Assembly: GCA_028023455.1 (NCBI GenBank)
Contig: JAQFVV010000279.1
Span: 1,116,001-1,180,000, forward strand
Length of the DNA stretch: 64,000 nucleotides
Reading direction: 5' to 3'
Source of the DNA: Epiperipatus broadwayi
Taxonomy: Eukaryota > Onychophora > Udeonychophora > Euonychophora > Peripatidae
In this document: one piece after another, positions 48,660-62,820 of the stretch
Layout: every line of letters starts with the position of its first letter
Numbering within the stretch: position 1 is the first letter of the stretch
The notes under the pieces: generated by a model
Databases searched by the model: none
The model's input: only the letters and a program-made list of their open reading frames with translations
Told to the model about the DNA's origin: nothing
Program-made: the position numbers and the translations under genes

Positions 48660-49455
48660 GAGATGCGAATGATGATAATTATGATGCTGAAATTTGAACA
48701 AAGTCAGCAAGAATTCAAAGCAGAAATATGAGTAATCAAACAAAGCCAGTTAGAACTCTAAGCGTAATTGATGAAAAATATTAATCAGGTCATAATAGAA
48801 ATGATTATGGAAATGAAGGAAATAAGATGTGAAATTACAAGAAAGGTGGAGAAGAACCAATAAATTATAAGGGTAGATTTAGTTAAAGAAAGTCAGGAAG
48901 ATGAAAATGAAGTTGAGGTGATCAAAGAGATAGAAATTGAATTAGAATCAGATAGCGTTGTGACTGATAAGATAGAAACAAACATAAACCAAGAAATAGA
49001 AAAGAGATATAGGTGCAAAGTAAAAAATAGTGTTGAAAAAAAGGTTAAAGTAAAAGTTCATGTTTGCTTTAAACAGAGATTTAAAACTAAGAGAAAGAAT
49101 AGGAAAAAATATTAACAGTTAAGAAAAATACAGAGGTATGTGAAGCTTAAAGGTTTTCTAATGTACAAGGTTGAAAATAGAATGGAAAGAAAAAGTGATA
49201 AAATAAATTTTAATCTAAGGAGAGATGTGAGAATATGGAATATAATTTATGTTAGTGAGGTAGTAGAAAAAAAGAAGGAACAGCCTGACATTGTTTAAAA
49301 GTTAGTAAACGGGTGGAATAGTAAAGGAAATAAACAAAAAGGACCGGAAATGGACAATGAGCAGGAATATGATTATTCTAAGGTCAATAACTTGATAAAT
49401 TTAAATCTGAAACATCTATTTAAAACTAAAATAATAAATTTCAAAAAAAAATGAA
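48660..49455 (+). pseudogene. Gag-like frame of element E
   Basis: One plus-strand phase with scattered stops. MMLKFEQSQQEFKAEI is followed by a Met/Glu/Lys-rich MEMKEIRCEITRKVEKNQ, a TAA at 48,861-48,863, then VDLVKESQEDENEVEVI and an acidic stretch. A basic KVKVKVHVCFKQRFKTKRK follows near 49,040, and a tail ends KIINFKKK. The order (coiled-coil-like, acidic repeats, basic KVKVK with a Cys, Arg/Lys-rich) matches the minus-strand frame at 4,680-6,128. No zinc knuckle is visible. Function as Gag is inferred from position only. Confidence 0.45.
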
Positions 49456-50344
49456 TAATGATAAATGAAAAGTAAAGTTAATATCAGGATTTGTTTAAGT
49501 AATAATAATAATGGAGGCTTCATAAAATAAAAATAAAAATTTCTACATGCACATATAAATTAAGGAAATGCTTGGAAATAAACAGTTCAAATAAATAAAA
49601 ATCAATAAAATCAAGTTAAATAAATGGGTCAAATTAATGATGTAAAAATAAAGTTGTAGGTTTAAATAAATGAAAAGATAACAGAATTTCTAGAATAAAA
49701 TTAAGTTAGTCAAATAGATATTTGTACAATAATAAATCAAAATAAAGTAAAACAGTTTTTTTTTTTATCTGAGTACACACATGTTAAAATAATATAGTTT
49801 TGAATATATGTAAATTAATAAAAGGAAATAAATAAATGTTTTAAAGTAATCAAGTCCAATAAAATATTTGTATAATAATGAAAAGCAGTAAAATAAAAGA
49901 GTTTTCTAAGTACATGTATGTTAATATATAAGGTAATCAAATGTTTAAAAATGATATTGTAATATAAATAATATTCGTAAGAGTTTAGAATAGTATTGTA
50001 AGATTAAATAAAATAAAAGCTTTTTTTTAGAATATATGCACATAAATAAAGAAGTTTGAGTAATTGTTTAAAAAATAATAGTGTAATTAAATAAATATGT
50101 AAGATAATGTTCGTAATAGTTCAGAATAATAGAAGTAAATATGTTAAAGTAACATTCATGTGTATTTAAAAATAATATTGAAAGGTTAAAATAATATAAA
50201 TTAAAGTCAATCTAAGTTGTATTAGGAGTGTATAAGGGTTTGAATCTAAAGAGAATGAGAGTAGTATAATAATGTTTTAGTTAAGGGTAAGTTTAATGCT
50301 GTTGACTGGATAAATATTAGCACCCATAACGAATTGACTGGGAT

Positions 50345-50690
50345 CATTCCTCTTTTAAAATGTGCACTGGCGACAACCAGAGTAAGTCATAAGTGTCTTT
50401 TTCAAGGGAGAATCCCCAAAGCTCGTACATCGTTTTCCAAAGCATAAGTCGAAATGGACAGTTGAAAGTTCCTGCCCTTTGCAGTGACATTTTTTAGTCA
50501 AAGTCCGATCAAGAGAATCGGCAGCTGAAGCTTCATTTATAAAAGATCCCTTTGCCACAAAATTAGTTTGTCTTCATGGTCACTATCCATGACTTAGAAG
50601 ATTGTAAGCAATGTTACCAGCATCGAAAGAAGAAAAGTATCAATGGAGATTGCCCTTAGTATGGAAAGTAAAATATATCAAAAGGCAAAC
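50345..50690. other. GC-richer block inside element E of unknown origin
   Basis: G+C is clearly above the surroundings. A 67-codon minus-strand frame (50,355-50,558) with six Cys (MAKGSFINEASAADSLDRTL at its start) overlaps plus-strand frames that have few stops. I recognise no family on either strand. It could be a decayed pol remnant, captured sequence or a packaging signal. Confidence 0.3.
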
Positions 50691-50771
50691 TTAGAAAAAG
50701 AGTAAATATTTGGAATTAAGATATAAAGTTGTCAGAGATAACATGGTCAAAAATAGACACATTTTACACTC

Positions 50772-50784
50772 AAAGGAGGGACGG
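50772..50784 (+). promoter_or_regulatory. Polypurine tract of element E
   Basis: AAAGGAGGGACGG directly before TGTAATG at 50,785, the place where plus-strand DNA synthesis of an LTR element is primed. Confidence 0.65.
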
Positions 50785-52446
50785 TGTAATGTACCTATAT
50801 TGAATATTGGCACAAATAATTTTATCTAAAAAAATATTAAAATAATCTTTCGTAAAAGAGTTTGAAATAAAAGTTGGAAAATAATTGTTTAAAAGTGGGA
50901 AGGGAATTTTCTTTAGAAAGTTAAACTAAAAGTTTTATAAAAGGAAGTAAGGTTTTCTTTAATTAGTATTTATAAAAATCAATAATTTAAAGTTTAAAAA
51001 ATATAAATCTCTTGTCATTCAAGCTTATTATAATAAATTATATATGTGCGTGCAAGTGTAAATAAATGTATGTGTGTTAGCATAATATTAACAAATATAT
51101 ATAAATGAAAGATAAAAAGAAATTATATTTGGAAAACACAGAGATGGCTATTAAGTTAAATAAAGATTAAAAAAAAACCACACCAGCGGTGGGCTACTAA
51201 TTAAAGATATAAAAACAACATATTTATGAAAGCTACTACTAATTAAACAATCTTCAAAAACATGTCAAAAGATTAGTTATCAATCAAATTTTGACAACAC
51301 ACATTGCCGGAGGATATTAAAACAAAAACACTTTGTATATATAAATAGCCAGATTTTTATCGGACATCAGTTCAGCCTAGTTTCCAGTGACAGTCTTGTT
51401 TCAGTTCAGATAACAGTGCCATTTATATTATGTATCCAGAAACAGAAATGTGGTGTAGAGCAGCTTTTGGGAATATATGCTGTACTTCAGCCCTTTAGTC
51501 CAACAAGATCATCAAAATCTGCCCGTGATATAATGTCTGCATAACAGCTCAGAAATCCTCTGCCAATGTTCAACTGTCTCCAGAAATAAGAACAATGGAT
51601 TAGCATCAAGTCTCTTCAAGAAATGTCAAATCTAACTGGTTAGATATACTCTGTCAAAAGCAGCCAACAACAAGCAATATCCACATTCCAAAAATCCTAG
51701 GTAAAACATTTTATTGTTCTCTTTTATATATAGTAGCCACAACTGTAATTTGTAAATTCTACAGAGACAAGTAATTTGGACTCTATATCATACATAAAAT
51801 GAACTATTGATATGTGTGTTTAATCTTCAAATGCTATGTAATACTTTATTATTATATATGTGAGTGTATGAGTTAATATGTGCGTGATCATTATATCAGT
51901 GTTATTAGTTAAATTAGATAAATACCAGTGTTCTATTATTAAAATCTACAAGAATATTTAAACTAGTTTAGAAATGTTAATTTAAAACATGCGTGTGTTT
52001 TATTAGAATTATAAAATGTTTAAAATTAGTAAATGTTAGTTAATAAATTGTCTTGAAAATTAAACTTCATTTGTCAGTCAATTTTTTTTATAAATTCCTT
52101 TTACAATTATTTATCAATTCTTTTAACCACTAATTATGTATAATCTATTAGTGATTACAAACAGCTGAGCTAGTCAAGTATATTTAGGCATTCAGTTAGT
52201 GGCCATTGCTGAAAGCATGTTATTTATTCCTTCTTGGATAATTAACTGGCGGCCTTGTTTATACACAAACAAAAAAGTGCTTTCAACTCTGGTGTTGAAC
52301 TCAACAGTCGAGAAGAAGTTATGTCCTGGAAATGTAACACTAGTTATATATTTTATAGCTACTGTTTGGGCATACATACTTTCCGGGTATGTTCTTCTCT
52401 GCCTAAGAGGCCAGTGTTTCCGAGATACATATTCGAACCCGGTTCA
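50785..52446 (+). repeat. Right (3') LTR of element E
   Basis: Starts TGTAATGTACC and ends TTCGAACCCGGTTCA. It carries TATAAATAG at 51,340-51,348. The last 20 bases read on the minus strand contain GGGTTCGAAT, like a pol III B box, which may be accidental or reflect a tRNA-like end. Confidence 0.82.
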
Positions 52447-53895
52447 ATATATATAATTAAATTATTATGCACACCTCTATACTGACATTTAATTTTTAAA
52501 AGATCAAGGTCTTATAAAAGGTATCAGTCTCTACTAACATACTTTTTGCCATAACTGACATAATCAATAATGTAGAAGTCAATTGACACTCATTGAACAC
52601 ATGAACACAGTGGCAATTTTAATTTCAACACCATTACAAAAAATAATTTGATGATATTGAACATAAAAAATAGTGATGATTTATCTAAAGCTTTTGTTGA
52701 TTGGCAAGAAAATGTATTTAATAAACTCATTTTGAAATATCCATGATGCCAAACAAACCTGCAATAATTACATTACACTTAAAAATATTCAGATTATTAA
52801 TGGTTTCTAATACCACTTCTAAGAAGAGTAATTGGTTTATATAAATATTATTTAAATTTTATTTTTTATTACAAACATTATTTACAATATGTATTTAAAT
52901 GTTTGTATAAAAAATTTAAAGAAATATAGTCATAAAAGTACACAATTTAAAAAATAAAATTATTTTGCTTTAATTGGATTCACTAGATTCTTTCATAAAG
53001 TCAATTATTATAATACATTAAATTTGCTTTTTTTTTACTATTGTTACCATTAGTTACAACAACTTTTATAATATTTATTTTAAATATGAAAATAAAATAT
53101 TTTGCAGTCATTAAGACTACAAAAAGTTTAAATCACCACTCATCATGAAAAGGAAAGGAAGTATAAAATTTAATCTATGTGAGCTAATTTCAAACTAATT
53201 TGAATTTTGCAAAATAAATACATTCTTAGATAGTAATTAGAGGAATGTCTGTCCTGTTTTAAAAAAATAAAATAAAGGCATATACATATTGATAGCAGTA
53301 TAATATACTGCTTGAAGTCTATTGTGGTTTAATATTCCAATATTAATTAAACAGTGACATTAATATTGAACATTATGAAGACATTATTATAACCATTACT
53401 TCATCTATAAAAATATGCCATAATCTTTTAAGCAGTAAAGCCTTATGAATAGAAACAAAATCTTGTGTAGTAATGTTTATTATAATCCACTTCTTTGCTA
53501 TCTAGAAAGAAATTGCCATCTCTTAAAACACAATATAAGCATTTCTGTTTAATGCCAGCATAATGCTCAATTTTATATTAAACTTTGAATGTAAATTTAG
53601 TTGAAAATTTTTTAATAAATTTTATTAAGGATCTGTATTATCTTTTAACATTAAGCTGAAATAAAAAATACGTCTATTAATATACAAAATGTTCTTCAAA
53701 TATTGATATCAAACTGAACCTTGTGATAATGTTTAAATAAAAAAGTTTTCTGTTTTCTAGGATGTCAATTTCTTTTCAGGTTATTGATGATGCTAATCAT
53801 CACAGAAACATATATCCATCAGAAAACAACTAATTGTTTTATTAGACTATGCTACTTGAAAATTATAAACAAAATTTGTAAATCGTAAGTTTTCA
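52447..53895. other. AT-rich spacer right of element E
   Basis: No coding frame, RNA gene or recognisable element end. Starts with the short ATATATATA flank of element E. Confidence 0.6.
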
Positions 53896-53899
53896 TAAT

Positions 53900-54880
53900 T
53901 AAAAAAAATCACAGACACACCCCCTCCTAACAAGGCTGGTAGGCTAGACCAACTAATTTCGCTACTAAAATTACACAACAGCACCACTCCTGATGTATTC
54001 AAAACTAAAATTAACAAATGGGATGCACACAATTTAATAATCTCCAAACCACCTCAAATTAATCCAAGTCTTGGTAATTCCATTTATAAAATCATCACCT
54101 TATTCAAATTCTTGACATTGGAACCCAAATTCCTTGACTATCTAATAAAGGTGAACCTAAATGCAGTGCATACCAACTGGTTCCTTCATTACAAAAGGCG
54201 TATAAAAACATAGACCCCACTTGTCCAAACTGCTTAACACATGAAAAAAACATTTGAACACATTATGCTTTCTTACATGAGATTGGGAAGGATTAAACTC
54301 ATAATATCACAAAATAGTATTATTGATTACTATATAATTATATCAATCAAAGAGTGTATTAAGGAAAAAGACTTCCCCACCATTAGGATGGCAATTTACA
54401 TAACATATTTTATCTGGATGACAAGATGTAAATTGAAGTTTAGCATTCCTCAGCCAGAAGCAAGCTCTTTCTTTTTTGGAACACTTTGAAAACTACAAAA
54501 GAAAGCGCAAATGCTCTCCTCAAAGTATTTACATGAACTCACATAGAAGCTGTTCAAAATACCTTACCTATAAAATGACTCAAATCCTAATGATTAGTAA
54601 ACTGTATAACAAATCAGTGAAGCACTCGAACATCTGATTAACATATAAACATAAGATTAAACGTCCTAATCACACACTAATTTTTCACTGACTTATGATC
54701 TGACTAAACAAACATATCAGATGTCGACTCAATCTATACAAACTCTTAGATAATTTATAACAATATAAACATTTATAACTATCAGAGAAAACTTTTGTAT
54801 ATACCTATTATCAATAAATCTAAATTTTTAAATGAATAAAATCTGATATATATATATATATATTGTTTAGAGATTTTATG
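53900..54880 (+). pseudogene. LINE C-terminal domain relic with CxxC zinc finger, second copy
   Basis: Plus-strand frames give KWDAHNLIISKPPQINPSLG, FLTLEPKFLDYLIKVNLNAV, WFLHYKRR and IDPTCPNC (CxxC at about 54,223-54,234). They then shift at an A7 run to TFEHIML and an alpha-helical tail (YIIISIKECIKEKDF, IWMTRCKLKF) up to 54,489. LEPKFLDYLIKVNLNA closely matches LEPNIFDFILKLNLNA at 33,730 on the other strand. The 3' end appears to be GAATAAAATCTGA followed by (TA)n at 54,847. The RT palm is absent. Confidence 0.62.
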
Positions 54881-54978
54881 GTTAAAATTGGATATCAATA
54901 AATCTAAATTTTTAAATGAATAAAATCTGATATATATATATATATATTGTTTAGAGAAGTTTGGTTAAAATTGGATAG
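54811..54978. repeat. 84-bp tandem duplication at the LINE 3' end
   Basis: Units 54,811-54,894 and 54,895-54,978 are nearly identical: TCAATAAATCTAAATTTTTA, GAATAAAATCTGA, (TA)n, TTGTTTAGAGA, GGTTAAAATTGGATA. Like the 77-bp duplication at 46,421 it spans an element end, a TA run and flank. Confidence 0.9.
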
Positions 54979-56685
<1,707 letters not shown>

Positions 56686-56691
56686 TTTTAA

Positions 56692-56735
<44 letters not shown>

Positions 56736-56757
56736 TTAAAAATTCCGATCTTTAATG

Positions 56758-56791
<34 letters not shown>

Positions 56792-56929
56792 CATTAAACT
56801 TGTTGCAAATATATCACATTATTTGGAAGAATTTTTTATTGAAAAAGACAGTGGTAAATGTTGTTACATTTATGGGTTCTTTTTGATAAACTTAGTATAA
56901 TTTTACAGTTAAAAATTGTTATATTTGTT

Positions 56930-56988
<59 letters not shown>

Positions 56989-57030
56989 AAGATATATATA
57001 TAGTATATATTTTACAGTTAAAAATTATTA
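56686..57030. repeat. Cluster of palindromic (TA)n arrays and a direct repeat
   Basis: TTAAACTTTATATA...TATATAAAGTTTAA (56,687-56,739) is a palindrome with a TA core. TTTAATGCTATATA...TATATAACATTAAA (56,752-56,796) is a near-palindrome. (TA)n follows at 56,934-56,982. TTTTACAGTTAAAAATT occurs at about 56,902 and again at about 57,010. Confidence 0.8.
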
Positions 57031-57374
57031 TATATATATATAAGGTTAAACATATAGTTCAATATTTTTTTTAGATTCTAAAACTTTGTTAAAACTCACC
57101 ATTTAAGACTGTTTCATGGTTCTTTTTTATATTTTGCCATTTTTTTATAATGAATATATCTCTTCCTAATTGGAAGAAGTTTGCTATTACACAGGGAATA
57201 TGATGATGCTAACCAGTGTAGTATGTTGGAAGGGGGAGGATTGCTTTGATGGCATGTAGTGGTGTACCAAAAAGGCACACCTCACAAGTACCTATTTTAT
57301 TTATTATCATAATATTTTTTTATTCTTTTTCAATAATGAATATATGTTTCTATTCCTTTTTTTTAGATTTAAAC

Positions 57375-57580
57375 TTTTGTATTATTTGTGCTATTACATG
57401 ATGATGTATTATTCTACTTTTGCAATATGTTTAAAATAACATGACCACAGATCTGCAGACAAATTTTATTGATTAATTTTGTCCACAAGTTCTTTGGAGA
57501 CATTATTTTAAACATATCACAAACTTAGAGTAATACATTATCAGAGTAACATGTCATAACATGAATAATACCAAAGTACC
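57375..57580. repeat. Foldback (MITE-like) inverted repeat 1
   Basis: Arms of about 70-80 bp with several mismatches. GATGATGTATTATTCTACTT...ATGTTTAAAATAA (57,399-57,438) is complementary to TTATTTTAAACATATC...GTAATACATTATC (57,505-57,544), and complementarity extends outward to TTGTATTATTTG / CATGAATAATACCAAAG. The centre is about 66 bp. No coding capacity. A related arm lies at 56,431. Confidence 0.65.
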
Positions 57581-60500
57581 AAATTTAATAATTGATTTAT
57601 TAATTTCATTGTAATTTAACAACTAATATCTCCTTGTAAGATTATAGTCCATTGAAACTTTACATTTATCAAAAATACAGAAGGCCATCTTGGTTTATTG
57701 AAAAAGTATATGTATTGAATTTAATTTCATTGTTATATTTGGTTGGTTAAAAGCAACAATATTATTTAATGGTTTCGGCTTTAGCTTTACTTTGATTTTA
57801 TTTTTTTATAAGAATTCATCATTTTATTTTTTCAAAACAACATGAATTTTGTAAGCATTTAAAAGTATTTTAATAAACGAAAGGAAAATTATTTTATTTT
57901 ATTTTATATAATATCTCAATACTCCAAAACAAACAAAATTAATTGTTAAAAAATATTATAAATTTATTGTAATGTTTATTTGTGAATTTTTACATACTAC
58001 CATTTTAATACAAATCACTATATTTTACTACTGAAGTGATATTATTTATTTATTTTATCATCTTAAGTAGATGCTAGAGCTAACTCACAAAGATGTTGCA
58101 AAGTCTGATTTTTTGCTTTATTTATGATTGTTCAAGTATAAAAAATCAAATAAAACACATTTTTAAGTCTAAAAAATAATTTGATGATTTTGTTGTTAAG
58201 ACTAGGTGTGATATGTACCATGGATTTCCATAATGTATGCAAAACTTCCATAAATGATTTGCAACAATAAGAAAAAAATATAATTATTCTAGAATGTTTA
58301 TTAAATTATTTTATTTAATAATCATTATGGATCTGTATTATATCTTAAATGTTTATTATTTTTGTTGGACACAGATGTGTGTTTTTATTCATATATTTAT
58401 ATACATGCGCATCATATTTACTTGGTCAAAATGTCATTTTCTCTTTTAAATGACATAAAAACTATTAGCATGACATCAACAGAAATGCAGGCATTTGATG
58501 CATTTAGAAAGTAGCTTTCTAATGGTGTCATTAAAAAAATGCATTGAAATTTGAATTTTTTTATTATTTTTTTTTTCATAACAGGCACGTTTATTTATTT
58601 TTTGTTTTGGTCAATTTTCTAATTTCCAAAAAAGCAATAAAAACATAAACTTTTCATGGTCCTCATGAGTTAGACAAAATGGATTAAAAATATGCTGATC
58701 ATCCACAAACTAGGTCTTACATGGAGACTAAATGTAATTGCAGAATATCGGTCTCATAAGTATACAATTTTAATTTTTTAATTTTTTGAATATTTTAGTT
58801 TTTTTATTATTACAAAAATGATTTATTTTTTATTAATTTGAATTTGTATTGGTGTGTGTATAAATTGTATAATCTTTATTTATGATCATGTTATACATTA
58901 TATTAATTCATATGTACAGTAATTTTATGTGTTCTAATCCAAGTCTGAGGCAAACTTATTTTATAAAAATAATAATTCTCAAAAGTTTTAATAATTTATT
59001 TATTATTATGTTTATATGGTGTGTTTGTGTTTATGCTTGTATGTTTTATATCAAGTAATGATTTACATACATAGACACTGCAATGTAAACTTTAAAAACT
59101 AATAATCAAATGTACAGAATGATTGCAGTTGATAAACCATTCACAAAATTTACTGGGCATAGTACCATATAAAAATATAAATACACAAACCCAATAAGTA
59201 AAGATTTCAAATTATGTTTGTGTAGTAGTAGCCACAATGGTTATGCATAACACATGAAATTGTATATGCAGGCAATTAATCCAATTCTAATTGTTTCCTA
59301 TGCCTTGATACTCATGTTGTGGAGTCTCTAGTTTAGCCATTTCTTTCATCACATTATTTTCAAGTTTATAGCTAACAAAAACACTATATACAAATAAATT
59401 ATCTCTATGCTTTACAATAAACATCACATGATAGATTTACTTGTATACATAAATAATATAAACATTACTGGTGTGGATAAAGAATATAAGCATCACAGAT
59501 GGTAATAAAGAATATAAACATCTCTGATGTACACAAAAACATAAAATAAAGAGATTAAACTCATTTCATCAGTGAAGCATACAGTAAACTACAATTTCTA
59601 GTTTTAGATAGACAGGAAGCCAATTACTATGATGACAAATGCATATCCATATTATGGAAATGACTTGTTTGTATGTTTTATTAGAATGAATATTTTTCTT
59701 ATAGATGCCTTTGAGATTTATCAACATTTGGGGTATGAGATAAAAATGAAGAATTGTTATGCAAATACTTTTGGAGATTCTGAAGCTATGGATTATCTTA
59801 GGTAAGAAGTAATATATATGGTTTGAAAGATAATTTTGTGAGGGATACAAAAAATATCACTGAAGATGTAATTTAAACGTAGTTAATGATGAATTAGAAA
59901 TTATGAACAAACAATAAATTAATAATTATGTTGGATGTTGAATTTTTTTCTTCTCTTATTTTTAAATGCTGATCACGATTTGTCTTAGCTTTATTCTTTT
60001 CCTTCATTTTTCTAGTTTCTATCAGTGTAATTTTTTGAGCTAACATTATTTAATCTGAAGTTATTGTGAAAATTGTTTCTCAGGACAGTTTTTTTTAAAA
60101 ATTAAATATGGCACTTCTAAATTTAAGCAGTTTTAAAGAAGTTTGTTTAATTATCATTGAACAATATTTTTGATAATGAATTAAAAAGAACATTTATCAG
60201 TTTTATAGCTTAATACTTTTTTTATATATTTCTAATTCTAAAGTTTTATTTGTCACAATACTTTCAATTGCTTATTCTTAGTAATGATGAATCAAGTATA
60301 TGTTAGTATCATATTATACTAATTATACTTTGTTCTGTTGCTTGGATTGCTATTTATTTTTTATAAATACTATTTACATTTATGAATAGATAAAGTGGGG
60401 ACTTCACTGGATAAATGATAAATTACACTTTTACTCACTATGTTCTAAAAGTATTTTGGAAAAATATTTTTTTATAAAGAAAATGCTTATTTTGACACAT

Positions 60501-62485
60501 TAATTTTACATTTTATTTATTATCAAATGATTATCTTATAAATACCTCAAGAAGATTTAATAAAGTGTAATTGTATTTGATATAGGTAGAATAATATATA
60601 TTTGAATTACAAACAAAAATAGACTTCTTTTTTTCTTGATCATTTCACAAATTTGTAATATTGTTTCTTTATATACTTCCAATTTGTACCCTAAAAATCG
60701 CTACCATTACAATAAATATGGATGACTGATGTATGTCTTCTCATCACCTTTTTACAATATATAGACATTTTTTTAAATATATGTTTCTCCAAGATGTTTG
60801 CAAATCCATTATTAAATCATTGTATGCGCTATGTAACTTCATCAAAAAAGTTAAGACATTGGTGTGATGGGCCATGAGTTATGACATAAAAAGTGAGGTA
60901 CATTTCTAGCCTTAACCCATCATGGTATACTACACTAACAACAAATTTAGTTGTAAAATGAAAAAAAAAACTGTTATTGAAATGTTTAACCTAATTTAGA
61001 CAATATGAGCATAAATTCAAGAATGATTCAAGTGGTTGTCAAGATTTCATGACAACAATGAGCACATTAAAAATGAAGTATGTATATACCAAGTATATAT
61101 CAATATTAATGTTGTTACTTGTGATCCATACATGCTATGTTTTGTGGAGAATAAGTAAACTATGTTGCTTCATAACTTCAAGCATCTTAAGAAAATAAAC
61201 ACAGTCAATTTTCCATTGAGGCACCCTTAAAATTATTTATCTAGCATATAAGATAAAGAAAACAGGTTTCAGCAAATTCAATTTTCATTTTAATTTCCTG
61301 TCTAATAATCAGTAGATTAATGCTTTAGTAAATAAAATAATACAATGTAAGCTAATATTATTAAGTTTGATAACTGAAATTATAATCATGTTATCAAATA
61401 TATTCTATTTAAAGTTAATTCACATTTATTTGTGTGAAACCTACAAAATAAATACATAACTAATTAACAAAATTAATTAAAATATATATTTACAGAGAAG
61501 CTAAAATTAAATAGTTTCATCAATAAATAATAAATTACTATTAAAATAATTATAATAATTAATTTAATTATATCATGATTTTAATGATTTGATCTTGATT
61601 CAGTCAACAGTCTGTACACAATCACATATTTCAAAACAGATGTGAATGTAAGAACAAAATGTAAATTAATTATTTTTTGTTAATCCAATTCATTCAAATT
61701 TATTTAACTTTAATTTATTTAATTTATTTTATCTTTTCATCTTAATGTATTTAAAATGAGACTAATTTGAAAAAAATCAATTTCAAACTCAGTAAACAGA
61801 TGACGAAATATATTCTACACCAAGTATTGAAAATAATATTTTTTTTATTAAAATATTTAATTCACTGACTACTTAAAGATTGGAAATATATAAATTAATA
61901 CCTTTTCCCCATTGTTAAAATTTGTAAATTACCATTTCTTTTATTTTTTAAATGGTTAAATTTAATTCTAAAGCACTTCGAGTTTATCTGAAAATGTGTT
62001 AATAATAAACATAAACTAATTAATTACACTGAACCAAACTTTCAGAAAACACTTCCAGATTTGCACTGCTGAAGGTTCATTATTTATAACTTTTCACCTG
62101 AATTCGAAGTCGACGAATGTTTTAGAATTATATATTTTTTTTTGTAAAAATAGTTAAAAGGTTAAGATTTACATAGTTAATTTAATAATGTAATTTATCA
62201 AAAATAATAAGATATGAAACTAATTAAAATATAGTTAATAATAAAAAATATTATAAAGAAGTCACACTTTTTTATTTCTACATACTAAACTTTATTTTAA
62301 AGTTTATAAAAATTATTAAAAAATAGATAAATGGTTATTTAAAAATAAACAATAAATTCAAAAAATTGAAATTTAAGGCAGTTAAAAACTGTTATTATTT
62401 CAATAATTAAAATCAATTTTAAATTAGGTGGAAACAATTTTGCATTCAAATTCCAAATAAAAATATAAACTTTGTAAAATTAAAA
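57581..62485. other. Long AT-rich stretch without recognised features
   Basis: About 4.9 kb. I see no reading frame with family features on either strand, no RNA gene and no long microsatellite. Only short homopolymers and scattered TTATTTATT motifs are present. An intron or intergenic DNA with very old repeats would look like this. Confidence 0.55.
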
Positions 62486-62489
62486 TTAT

Positions 62490-62820
62490 TAAACCTGAAG
62501 ATAACCTTCCATAAGGTGCTTTTTCTTAAATATTATAAATCTCTGTACACTTGCTGCCATTAAAAGTTAATAAACGTAAGTGAATCACTTAAGTTTAGAG
62601 CATATTTTTATACCCACTAACTCTCACTTACCATGCTTAAATAAGGGCTTGAGTGTATTGTGTTCCTGATGTTATAATCAAATATTGAATTGTGTATAAC
62701 AATACACTCTAAACTTAAGTGCTTCATTTAAGTTTTTTAAACTCTTACTAGAGAGTGTGTGTGTGAAGATTTATAATATTTAAGAAACAGTGCATTATCA
62801 GAGATTAACTTTTTCTTTAA
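62490..62820. repeat. Foldback (MITE-like) inverted repeat 2
   Basis: CTTAAATATTATAAATCT ... CACTTAAGTTTAGAG (62,525-62,603) is mirrored as CTCTAAACTTAAGTG ... AGATTTATAATATTTAAG (62,707-62,785). Weaker complementarity extends to about 62,490 and 62,820. The centre is about 105 bp and encodes nothing. Size and structure suit a non-autonomous DNA element or foldback repeat; no clear target duplication could be fixed. Confidence 0.75.

Larger units (their letters stand above)
48186..50784 (+). mobile_element. Internal region of element E
   Basis: From the LTR edge: a possible primer-binding region, a G-rich leader (48,400-48,475), the gag-like frame (48,660-49,455) and an AT-rich non-coding stretch with many AATAAA and GTAATA motifs (49,456-50,280). 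A GC-richer block at 50,345-50,690 follows, then a polypurine tract. No DxD/YxDD reverse transcriptase, integrase HHCC or DDE pattern is visible. Confidence 0.65.
46536..52446 (+). mobile_element. LTR retrotransposon E, complete, gag-like only
   Basis: Direct repeats 46,536-48,185 and 50,785-52,446 (1,650 and 1,662 bp, about 90 percent alike) bound a 2.6-kb internal region. LTR ends are TGTA...TTCA or TACA. A purine tract AAAGGAGGGACGG (50,772-50,784) precedes the right LTR. A TGG-containing stretch starts one base after the left LTR (ATGGCTATACCC). Outer flanks are ATAT on both sides, compatible with a short target duplication in a (TA)n. The internal part has one gag-like frame and no recognisable pol, so it is probably non-autonomous or internally deleted. 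Confidence 0.82.
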
